From: CAMAPP01 sp046153685
GTDB taxonomy: Bacteria > Pseudomonadota > Alphaproteobacteria > CADEGL01
Reading direction: 5' to 3'
DNA: 37,119 nt
Assembly (NCBI GenBank): GCA_046153685.1
Contig: JBJXGH010000103.1
Location: 1-37,119, forward strand
This document shows positions 30,121 to 37,119 of the stretch, piece by piece; positions within the stretch are counted from its first letter, which is position 1, and every line of letters begins with the position of its first letter. The notes below the pieces were generated by a model. That model was not told the origin of the DNA. It saw only the letters and a program-made list of their open reading frames with translations, and did no database searches. A program made the position numbers and the translations under genes.

Positions 30121-31071
30121 GTGGCCGGCAAGAAACCCGATATCGGCGCCATGTTCGGCGCGAACAAGGTCAAGACCTTCCTCGGACTGCCTTCGGCCAA
30201 GATCGGCCAGGCGACGGGTATGAAGGCTGCGATCTTCAGCATCGCCTCGGCCACACCCTACCGGCACGTGGGCGCCTATTGCCGGAATGCGCCCAAGGCC
30301 ATGCGCGCGGCCATCGCGGGATATGCCTCCAATCTCCTGCACATGGATTTCGATCTTGGCGGGCCGATTTTTCCCGACGGCAAGGTGGCCGCGGTCGATT
30401 TCGGCGATCTCAAGTTCGACGCCCGGGATTTGGCCGGAAACCGCAAGCGCGTGCGCGAATGTGCCGGCCAGGTGCTGGATGCGGGCGCCGTTCCAATCGT
30501 GCTGGGCGGCGACGATTCGGTGCCGATTCCGCTGTTCCAGGCCTATGAGGGGCGCGGCAAGTTCACTGTCCTGCAAATCGACGCGCACATCGATTGGCGC
30601 GAGGACGTGCGCGGCGAAAAATGGGGCCTGTCCTCGACCATGCGCCGCGCCTCCGAAATGGGACAGATCGAACGTATCGTTCAAGTCGGTCAACGCGCCA
30701 TTGGTTCGGCTCGGCCCAAGGATGTGTCCGACGCCAGAAAATGGGGCGTCGATTTCTTCTCGGGGCGCGAGATTGCCGCGCGCGGCATCGGCCCCGTGCT
30801 CGCCGCCATTCCCAAGGGCGCCAAGGTCATTATCTCTTTCGATCTCGACGGCCTCGACCCGACGACCATGCCAGGCGTCATCGGCCCGGCGCCGGGTGGC
30901 CTGAGCTACTGGCAGGCGGTCGAGCTGATGCATGGCGCGGCGAAAAAGGGCCGCCTGGCCGGCGCCGCGTTCGTCGAATTCGTGCCCGAGCTGGATGTGA
31001 ACGGCCTGGGTGCGCTGACGGCAAGCCGCCTCATTGCTCTTGCCCTTGGTATCGCCGCGCGCCAGCGCTGA
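30121..31071 (+). CDS. Ureohydrolase (agmatinase/arginase family)
   Basis: A 316-residue manganese-dependent ureohydrolase. It would split a guanidino (or related) compound into urea and an amine. Metal ligands DAHID (Asp154, His156, Asp158) and SFDLDGLDP (Asp241, Asp243, Asp246) are intact. The first motif, normally GGDHS, is GGDDS here (Asp132), so one metal-binding His is replaced by Asp, a change seen in part of the agmatinase family. The start is GTG at 30121 behind GGAGACC. It overlaps or closely adjoins the DUF2877 gene, so the two are probably one operon. Agmatine is not proven as substrate, and a ureido or other guanidino compound is possible. Confidence 0.88.
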   Translation: MAGKKPDIGAMFGANKVKTFLGLPSAKIGQATGMKAAIFSIASATPYRHVGAYCRNAPKAMRAAIAGYASNLLHMDFDLGGPIFPDGKVAAVDFGDLKFDARDLAGNRKRVRECAGQVLDAGAVPIVLGGDDSVPIPLFQAYEGRGKFTVLQIDAHIDWREDVRGEKWGLSSTMRRASEMGQIERIVQVGQRAIGSARPKDVSDARKWGVDFFSGREIAARGIGPVLAAIPKGAKVIISFDLDGLDPTTMPGVIGPAPGGLSYWQAVELMHGAAKKGRLAGAAFVEFVPELDVNGLGALTASRLIALALGIAARQR

Positions 31072-31996
31072 GCTGCCCGACTTCGTGGCCGGGCGGATGG
31101 CGGGCTCGCGCGCGCTCCATTGGGGCGGCGCCGCGCGCGCGGTGCTGGACGCACGATCCGCGCGCACTGGCCGCGTTCACTCTGTCTTCGCACGAAGTTT
31201 TTATGTCGAGACCGAGGCCGGCCTCGCTTGCCTGGGTACGCTCTCGCTGCACAATGGGCCGCGCAATCTCATTTTCGCCGAGCCTTCTGGACATGCGCTC
31301 GCCATGCCACGCGCCGGCGACGCCTTACGGCGCGCGGCCACGGTCCTGCATATCGGGGCGACCCTGGCGATCGAACTTGCCGGCGTCATCGACTGGAATC
31401 CCGGTCCACCACCCGCCTTCGATGCCGCGCGCATTCGATCGGCCCTCGATCGCCTCGCGCGCGTGAGCCTGCCCGATCTCGGTCTGGCGCCGCTGATCGC
31501 CGTCACTTGCCAGGATAGCGCGCTTGGCCCGCGGCCCGGCGGCATGCTCTGCGCGCGCGCGCAGCCCATGCTCGCGGCGCTTGGCCGCTGGGCCTCGCCC
31601 GGCGGCACGACGGCGCCGGACGAGGCCCTTGGCCTGATCGGACTTGGGCCCGGCCTTACGCCCGCGGGCGACGACGCGCTTGGCGGCGCGATGATTGCGG
31701 CCCGGCAATTCGGTTTTGACGTTATCGCGGATCGCCTGGCCGCGGCCGTGCTCGTTCACGCCCGACGCAAGACCAACACCATCAGCCTCGCGCATCTCGA
31801 TTCGGCTGCTTCGGGCGAGGGCGCGGACGCGTTGCACCGAATGCTCCGCGCTTTGGCCGAAGACGACGGGTGCGCGCTCGTCGGCGCGCTTGAACGCCTT
31901 GGGACGATCGGCCATTCCTCGGGCTTGGACGCGCTTGCGGGCGCCGCCGCCATGCTCGGGGGCCTAGCGCGCCGCGACGATCCGCGCGGCGGCTAG
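31034..31996 (+). CDS. allH: DUF2877 protein, oxamate carbamoyltransferase subunit AllH-like
   Basis: A protein of up to 320 residues of the DUF2877 family (AllH, formerly YlbF). The family core GLGPGLTPAGDDALGG is about residues 203-218, and SGEGADALHRML follows. In E. coli AllF, AllG and AllH together form oxamate carbamoyltransferase, which splits oxalurate into oxamate and carbamoyl phosphate. The start is uncertain: TTG at 31034 lies inside the ureohydrolase gene, while GTG at 31085 and ATG at 31097 are downstream alternatives with no strong ribosome site. All would allow coupling to the ureohydrolase. Its 3' end overlaps the convergent allF gene by 33 bp. Confidence 0.82.
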   Translation: MLLPLVSPRASAELPDFVAGRMAGSRALHWGGAARAVLDARSARTGRVHSVFARSFYVETEAGLACLGTLSLHNGPRNLIFAEPSGHALAMPRAGDALRRAATVLHIGATLAIELAGVIDWNPGPPPAFDAARIRSALDRLARVSLPDLGLAPLIAVTCQDSALGPRPGGMLCARAQPMLAALGRWASPGGTTAPDEALGLIGLGPGLTPAGDDALGGAMIAARQFGFDVIADRLAAAVLVHARRKTNTISLAHLDSAASGEGADALHRMLRALAEDDGCALVGALERLGTIGHSSGLDALAGAAAMLGGLARRDDPRGG

Positions 31997-33445
31997 GGCG
32001 GAAGCCGCGGAATTGGAGTCCGCGACGGTCACATTGGCCGCGCGCAAGATCGCCCCTTGGCGCGCGCGGTTTTGCGGATCGCGATCCGTGCCCGTGACCG
32101 AGGCGATGACCGCAGGCCCGTCCATGGGAAATGGTCCCAAGCCCGCGACGATCCCTGCCGGGTCTTCGTGCGCACCGTGGCCGATCACGAGATCAATCAG
32201 CACGACCGACACCGCCGGGTCGGCGAGGGCTGCGGCTATGAGCGCGTTGCGCATCGCCGGCGCGATCATGGGATGGGGCCGGCCGATAGTGAACTCGCCG
32301 GCGCCAAGATCGAGGACGAGATGACCCGCCGTGCCTATCGCGCCGTGAACGGCGCCCGGCGCTGGCGCGTTGGACGCCACGGCGAGGCCCGCATCAAGCA
32401 GCACGAGTTGCGCCTCGGCCGCCAAGGTGCCGCCGGCAAACAAGCCGCGGACGAAGCGCCGCCCCGATTGGCGCGCGGGCGCGGCGGGGCCAGCGGCTAT
32501 TTTCTTCGTCTCCGCGATTCCGCACGCCATCGCAGCCGCTTCCGCGAGCGTGTGCGCCGCGCGCACGCCCGCGGGTATGTCGAGAGTGCGCGCACCCAAG
32601 ATGCAGACAGTGACGGTCTTGGCGCAGGTCGCCAATCTGGCGAACAGGGCGCGCGCCACCTCGGGCGCGGGCGGTTTAGAAACGATCACGATATGGCGCG
32701 TCGCGGCATCGCGCTCAAGCGCGTCGAACGCCGCAAACGTGGCAAGGCCGCCGATTTTCGCCGAGAGATCGCGCCCGCCGACGCCGATGCCATGGGAGAT
32801 CCCGTGCCCCAAGCGATCGACAAGGCATGCAACCTCCTGCAAGCCGGTGCCGGATGCCGCGATGATCCCGATATCGCCCCGCCGAACTTCATTGGCAAAG
32901 CCGAGCGCGACACCGGCGATGAGCGCCGTGCCGCAATCAGGGCCCATCAGCAACAGCCCGGAGCCACGCGCGAGCTCCTTGAGCGCGCGCTCGTCGGCGA
33001 ACGAAACATTGTCGCTGAACACCATGACATGGAGCCCGCGCGCAAGCGCCGCCCTCGCCTGCGCGGCGGCATAAACGCCAGGAACCGAAATCAAGGCAAG
33101 ATTGGCGCCCGGCAAATCCTCGACCGCACCCGAAAGCGAACGCGCCCGCGAACGCGAGGTTGGCCGCGATCCAGCCAATTCCGCCTCGCCCGCGTCGCAA
33201 GCCGCTTCGGCGTGCCGGGCCGTATCGGCGGTCACGGCCACGATCAAGTCATTGGGCCCCGCGGTTTCGCCCTCGTGGTTAAGCAAGCCTGCATCGCGCA
33301 ACATCGCCTTGTTGGCGTCGGCGCCCATCATGAGACTGGCAGCGGCGATGCCGGGCATGGCTTCGATGCGGGCGGCGGCGCGCATGAGCGCGACCGAATC
33401 GAAATACGCGCCGCGCCGCACCCGATTGAACGGCGTCCACGTCAT
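31964..33445 (-). CDS. allF: FdrA family protein, oxamate carbamoyltransferase subunit AllF-like
   Basis: A 493-residue FdrA-family protein built from CoA-binding and ligase-CoA domains as in succinyl-CoA synthetase alpha. The N-terminal GAYFDSVALMRAAARIEAMP and ANKAMLRDAGLL match FdrA. The segment LMGPDCGTALIAGVALGFAN and IIAASGTGLQEV is the nucleotide/CoA-binding core. The start at 33445 gives an ATGA overlap with the upstream allG stop, so translation is coupled. It is shorter than E. coli FdrA (about 555 residues). The pair allG-allF is on the minus strand while the DUF2877 partner is on the plus strand and converges. Confidence 0.88.
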   Translation of the reverse strand: MTWTPFNRVRRGAYFDSVALMRAAARIEAMPGIAAASLMMGADANKAMLRDAGLLNHEGETAGPNDLIVAVTADTARHAEAACDAGEAELAGSRPTSRSRARSLSGAVEDLPGANLALISVPGVYAAAQARAALARGLHVMVFSDNVSFADERALKELARGSGLLLMGPDCGTALIAGVALGFANEVRRGDIGIIAASGTGLQEVACLVDRLGHGISHGIGVGGRDLSAKIGGLATFAAFDALERDAATRHIVIVSKPPAPEVARALFARLATCAKTVTVCILGARTLDIPAGVRAAHTLAEAAAMACGIAETKKIAAGPAAPARQSGRRFVRGLFAGGTLAAEAQLVLLDAGLAVASNAPAPGAVHGAIGTAGHLVLDLGAGEFTIGRPHPMIAPAMRNALIAAALADPAVSVVLIDLVIGHGAHEDPAGIVAGLGPFPMDGPAVIASVTGTDRDPQNRARQGAILRAANVTVADSNSAASALAAARIVAAR

Positions 33446-34854
33446 CGATACTCGGCCGCGCAGGCCAGCAGAGCCGCGTGAAAGCACGCAAGGGGCGCCC
33501 TTACCACTCCCGCCCCGACTTGGCCTATTCCAGGTTCGCGATGGGCAATTCCGGTATTGATGATCGGCGCCTGGCCCGCGGCCACCACTTTTCGCACGTC
33601 GATGCCGAGCGGCACGCCGGCGAAATCCATGGTGGCGATCTTCCAGTCGGGGCTGCGCCCGAGCGTGATCTCGTACATCTCGCGCGTGATCCGCAACGCC
33701 TCGGCCATGCCGCCCGCGCCGACGAAGCCCGCGACCGCCGGCGATGCCGCCATGGCGAAGCCGCCCAGCCCCACGGTCTCGACGATCGCCGAATCGCCCA
33801 TGTCCGGATTGGCGTCGGCCTCGCCGAAGCCCGGAAAATAAAGACCCTTGGGCATCTCGACCGGAGCCGTGAACCAACGCGCGCCAAGACCCGCGACGTG
33901 GATGCCGAAATCCGTGCCGTTGCGCGACAGGCAGGTGACAACCGTCGAGCGCGCGACCTCGCGCGCCGGATCCGCGATCGCCTTGGCCATGGCCATTGCG
34001 ATATTGAGAAAAAACTGATCGTTCGCCCCGACAAAACGCAGGATCGCCGCAAGGTTCGCCCGGTCCTCCACGACTTCCGCGAGTGCCGGGCCGATTGCAC
34101 GCACGAACAGACTGGTGCAGGCCACATTGCGCTGATGCATCTCGTCGCCCATGGCCAAGCCGCGAGCAATCAGCGGCTTCAAGGCGAGCCCCCCATTGTG
34201 GCGCAAGGCAGCGCCCAAGGTAGGCCCCAGGCTGGCTGCGATCCAGCGCAGCCGTTCGAGCACGCTCGCGTCGTTACCGCCAAAGCGCATGACCTTGCCG
34301 AGGCCCTCGTTGAGCGTGCAGTACGCACGATTGCCGAAGGCGCGGTTCTCGACCACCATCACCGGCATCGACCGGGTGATGATCCCCGTCATGGGGCCGA
34401 CCGCACCGAATTGGTGGTTGGGCGCGAAACGAATGGCACCCGAATCCGCCAAACGTTCGGCCGAGACCAGATCCGACGCCCAGCCTTCGAGCACAATCGC
34501 GCCTTGAACGGCACCGCGCATCGGCCCGCACATGCGCGGCCATTCGATGGGTGGCCCGGCGTGAAGAATCATTCGGTCCCCGAGGCCCGGCACCGCCTCG
34601 TCCGCCCGGCGAACGTCGAGCAAAACCGGGTCGGACTTGGCGAGGCGTTCGAATGCCTCTTCATTGGCAGCGTCCACGCCCGGATCGGCCAGCAACCGAT
34701 CAAGCGCCGCCTGAAGTTCGGGTGACAAATTGGGCGGGGGCGACCAATCGACGTCCGCGACTGCCACCCCCGAGCCGGCCAAATCGCGGGCAAAGCCCGA
34801 CAGGCCGATATTGACGACCTTCAGAGGTCCGGCGAGCAATGAAGCAATGGACAT
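33442..34854 (-). CDS. allG: DUF1116 (YlbE) protein, oxamate carbamoyltransferase subunit AllG-like
   Basis: A 470-residue DUF1116 protein, the partner of FdrA. It carries family segments FAPNHQFGAVGPMTGIITR, ENRAFGNRAYCTLNEGLGK, MGDEMHQRNVACTSLFVR and TCLSRNGTDFGIHVAGLG. It probably forms the carbamoyltransferase catalytic core with AllF and AllH. It is somewhat longer than E. coli YlbE (about 420 residues), through an N-terminal extension. It leads the minus-strand allG-allF operon and is divergent from the histidine kinase gene. A carbamate kinase gene (arcC/allK), usual in such clusters, is not in the window. Confidence 0.87.
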   Translation of the reverse strand: MSIASLLAGPLKVVNIGLSGFARDLAGSGVAVADVDWSPPPNLSPELQAALDRLLADPGVDAANEEAFERLAKSDPVLLDVRRADEAVPGLGDRMILHAGPPIEWPRMCGPMRGAVQGAIVLEGWASDLVSAERLADSGAIRFAPNHQFGAVGPMTGIITRSMPVMVVENRAFGNRAYCTLNEGLGKVMRFGGNDASVLERLRWIAASLGPTLGAALRHNGGLALKPLIARGLAMGDEMHQRNVACTSLFVRAIGPALAEVVEDRANLAAILRFVGANDQFFLNIAMAMAKAIADPAREVARSTVVTCLSRNGTDFGIHVAGLGARWFTAPVEMPKGLYFPGFGEADANPDMGDSAIVETVGLGGFAMAASPAVAGFVGAGGMAEALRITREMYEITLGRSPDWKIATMDFAGVPLGIDVRKVVAAGQAPIINTGIAHREPGIGQVGAGVVRAPLACFHAALLACAAEYR

Positions 34855-35105
34855 CGTGAAGGATCGGCCCGTTTCAGGCGGAAATGGAAGGAGGAAACTA
34901 GGTTAATCCCCGCCCGCCCTCGACGCCAGGGCGGTAAGGGCGGTCGTCGGGACGGGAAGGCTGCGGAAATCCGTATTGGGCGGCTGGTCCGGATGTGCGA
35001 TAATGAAGGCTACGTCGCGATTGGCCCGCTGAATGATCGGGCCCGACGGGGCAGATTGGCCCTCGCATCGACGCCACGTCCCTAGGTTTCCATGATCTCG
35101 AACCC
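34855..35105. other. Divergent promoter region between allG and the histidine kinase gene
   Basis: About 250 bp without a supportable gene. It must hold the promoters for allG (minus) and the kinase gene (plus). Short minus-strand frames here have no family match. No clear palindrome comparable with that at 30033-30050 was found. Confidence 0.4.
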
Positions 35106-37119
35106 ATGATGATGCTCTTCTCCCGCTCGTCAAATGCCTTGCGCGCGGTAACAGAGCGGATTCGCATTCTTCCCAATCCCTGGCTGATTCTCGCTCTCGG
35201 CGCTGCCATCACGCTCGGCGCGTGGTGGGATGCGCAACGCACCATCGATCTAGACGCGCACGCGACCTTTGCCGTCGAGATCGAACACGTTCACTCCGCG
35301 ATTTTGAATCGCATGCAAGCCCATCAGCAGCTGTTGACCGCGGGCGCGGCGTTCTTCGCGATCAAGGGCTGGGTGTCGCGCGACGATTGGGCCGCCTTCG
35401 TCGAAAAGCTGAACATCGCGGAACGATATCCGGGCGTGCAAGGCACGGGCTATGCGCAATATGTCCGCCACAAGGACAAGGCCGCCTACATCGCCGCCGT
35501 TCGCGCGACGGGCCTGCCGGAATACGACATTCGCCCGCCCGGCGAGCGCCCGGAGTACGTGGTTATCCTCTACAACGAACCCTTCGTCGGCAGGAATCAG
35601 CAGGTCCTCGGCTTCGACATGTATGCGAACGATACGCGCCGTGAAGCCATCGCGCGCGCGCGCGATCTTGCGCTGCCGGCGATGAGCGGCAAGGTCGTCC
35701 TTGCCGGCGAAAAGGCGGAAATCAAGCCGCCCGCCGTGATCTTGAACGTGCCCGTGTACGAAAAAAACCGGCCGCTGGCGACCGTCGAGGAGCGGCAGGC
35801 GGCGCTTCGTGGTTTCGTCTTTGCGCCGTTTCGCGTGCACGATTTGATGGCAGGCATCATAGGGCGCGAGAAGCCGTGCATCCACTTCGCGATTTTCGAC
35901 GGCACAGCCGAATTGGCCGAGGCCGCAATGTACGACAGCGCCGCAGCCGTACCCGGGCAGTTGACCGCATCGGACTCCTACTTCCAACGCTCGGCCAGCA
36001 TGGAAATCGCGGGCCGAATCTGGACCATTCGGTATACAGGCACCGCCGAATTTGACGCGATGGTCGATCACAGCAAACCGCTCTTCGTGCTCGGTGGTGG
36101 CCTCGTCATCAGTCTGCTCACGGCCGCCGTCGCCGCTACCGCGCGCAAGGCGCGCCATGAGGCCCAACGCTTTCGCGATTTTGCCGAACTCGGGTCTGAT
36201 TGGTTCTGGGAGCAGGACGAGGCCCGGCGCTTCACCTACATTTCACCGCGCTTCAACGAATTCATCGGCGTGCCAACCAGCGAGCTTCTCGGCCGCAGTC
36301 GGCGCGACATCGTCGGGCGCTACATTCGCCCCAGCGAGGATCTCGAACGGCATTTGGCCGCAATCGATCGCGGCGAACCCTTTCGGGACATCGAGATAAC
36401 CTCCGTGTCGGCACACGGCGAACGGATCGCGAAATTGAGCGGCATGCCGATCAAGGGTCGGGATAGTCGATTCGCGGGTTATCGCGGCGTCGGCCAAGAT
36501 GTGACGGAAGAAAGGCGGCGCGAACGCGAACTCGAAGCCGCACGCGAGGCTGCCGAGAGCACGGGTCGGGCCAAATCCGATTTTCTCGCCATGATGAGTC
36601 ACGAAATCCGCACTCCCATGACAGCCATCATCGGCATGGGCGGGTTGCTGCTCGACACCCCACTCATGCCCAATCAGCGCCAATACGCAGATACCATCCG
36701 CACCGCTGGCGACGCCTTGCTGAGCCTGACCAATAATATCTTGGACCTATCGAAGCTCGAAGCGGGTCAATTGGACTTCGAGGAAGGCCGATTCGACTTG
36801 GATTCGCTCGCCCAAGGTGTCGTGGACATGGCCAAGTCCTTGGCTGGGCGGAAAACTCTTGGCGTCCATCTGCAAGTCGATCCAACCGCGCCGCGCTGGT
36901 ATCTCGGCGATAGCGGGCGAATTCGACAAGTTCTACTCAACCTCACGGCAAACGCCGTCAAGTTCACCGATAACGGGTCCGTGACTGTCCGCACCAGCGC
37001 GGCCCGACGCGAGGATGCGCGACACGACGTTCGCATCGAGGTGATCGACACCGGCATCGGCATCGACGGCAAGGACATTGAGCGGTTGTTCCAACCCTTC
37101 GCCCAAGGCGATGCATCGA
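35106..37119 (+). CDS. Sensor histidine kinase with CHASE, PAS, HisKA and HATPase domains (3' end cut by window)
   Basis: An inner-membrane sensor kinase; 671 residues lie within the window. A first membrane segment (NPWLILALGAAITLGAWW, about 24-42) and a second (about 325-346) flank a periplasmic CHASE domain marked by YPGVQGTGYAQYV. A cytoplasmic PAS domain (about 355-470) follows. The HisKA box MSHEIRTPM holds the phosphorylated His499. The ATPase has the N box (NLTANAVKF, Asn616) and DTGIGI (Asp648). The C-terminus may carry a receiver domain, as in hybrid kinases, but the window ends before it. It is the only regulator-type gene found and is divergent from allG. Confidence 0.9.
   Translation, partial: MMMLFSRSSNALRAVTERIRILPNPWLILALGAAITLGAWWDAQRTIDLDAHATFAVEIEHVHSAILNRMQAHQQLLTAGAAFFAIKGWVSRDDWAAFVEKLNIAERYPGVQGTGYAQYVRHKDKAAYIAAVRATGLPEYDIRPPGERPEYVVILYNEPFVGRNQQVLGFDMYANDTRREAIARARDLALPAMSGKVVLAGEKAEIKPPAVILNVPVYEKNRPLATVEERQAALRGFVFAPFRVHDLMAGIIGREKPCIHFAIFDGTAELAEAAMYDSAAAVPGQLTASDSYFQRSASMEIAGRIWTIRYTGTAEFDAMVDHSKPLFVLGGGLVISLLTAAVAATARKARHEAQRFRDFAELGSDWFWEQDEARRFTYISPRFNEFIGVPTSELLGRSRRDIVGRYIRPSEDLERHLAAIDRGEPFRDIEITSVSAHGERIAKLSGMPIKGRDSRFAGYRGVGQDVTEERRRERELEAAREAAESTGRAKSDFLAMMSHEIRTPMTAIIGMGGLLLDTPLMPNQRQYADTIRTAGDALLSLTNNILDLSKLEAGQLDFEEGRFDLDSLAQGVVDMAKSLAGRKTLGVHLQVDPTAPRWYLGDSGRIRQVLLNLTANAVKFTDNGSVTVRTSAARREDARHDVRIEVIDTGIGIDGKDIERLFQPFAQGDAS

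Noticed and set aside
32057..34725. Two long plus-strand frames (474 and 415 codons) opposite allF and allG
   Set aside because: The minus-strand proteins match FdrA and DUF1116 throughout. The plus-strand translations are Arg- and Ala-rich shadows without motifs.
35250..36167. A 305-codon minus-strand frame opposite the sensor kinase
   Set aside because: The plus strand encodes CHASE and PAS domains in frame; the opposite translation has no family match.

Overview
The window looks like the chromosome of a high-GC alphaproteobacterium. The basis is the codon use, the many GTG and TTG starts behind strong GGAGG-type ribosome sites, a Uup-GreB pair, and close-packed catabolic genes with long antisense shadow frames. 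No species can be named from the sequence alone. There is no complete tRNA, no rRNA and no CRISPR array.

Left end (1-3500): the decayed edge of an integrated element. A DNA methyltransferase gene is cut off just where its NPPY catalytic motif should come. A tyrosine recombinase follows, and about 100 bp after its stop lies a T-arm-like sequence in AT-rich DNA that resembles the 3' end of a tRNA gene (a likely attachment-site remnant). An orphan HutD-family gene, an IS5-type transposase scrap, a carboxymuconolactone decarboxylase-family gene and an IS3-type transposase scrap come next. By eye this stretch is less GC-rich than the rest.

Housekeeping block (3693-6600): uup and greB are coupled by an ATGA overlap. 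A bidirectional hairpin terminator and a cold-shock protein gene with a 5'-leader hairpin follow.

Catabolic region (7068-30000): short operons of metabolic enzymes with no transcription regulator and only one recognisable transporter. It holds three SDR dehydrogenases, three LLM-type flavin oxidoreductases (all starting GTG-AAA-TT), three amidohydrolase-2 proteins, two aminotransferases (class IV and class III), a DAO-type FAD oxidoreductase, a 3-hydroxyisobutyrate dehydrogenase-type enzyme, a second Rossmann protein, a TPP enzyme, two Rieske oxygenase alpha subunits, an HSL-type hydrolase and an FNT channel. An amidohydrolase gene lies next to, or divergent from, an LLM gene in both main blocks. 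The two Rieske proteins carry ECYHC at the iron site, a feature known in quaternary-amine oxygenases such as CntA. With the amine-processing enzymes nearby this suggests breakdown of an N-containing organic compound, but the substrate cannot be read from the sequence.

Right end (30033-34854): a ureohydrolase gene and a DUF2877 (AllH-like) gene run forward and meet fdrA/allF and ylbE/allG running backward. Together the three All-type genes make a full set of oxamate carbamoyltransferase components, but split onto two converging strands. A perfect 18-bp palindrome sits between the second Rieske gene and the ureohydrolase gene. A CHASE-PAS hybrid-type or plain sensor histidine kinase, cut by the window end, is divergent from allG and is the only visible regulator candidate.
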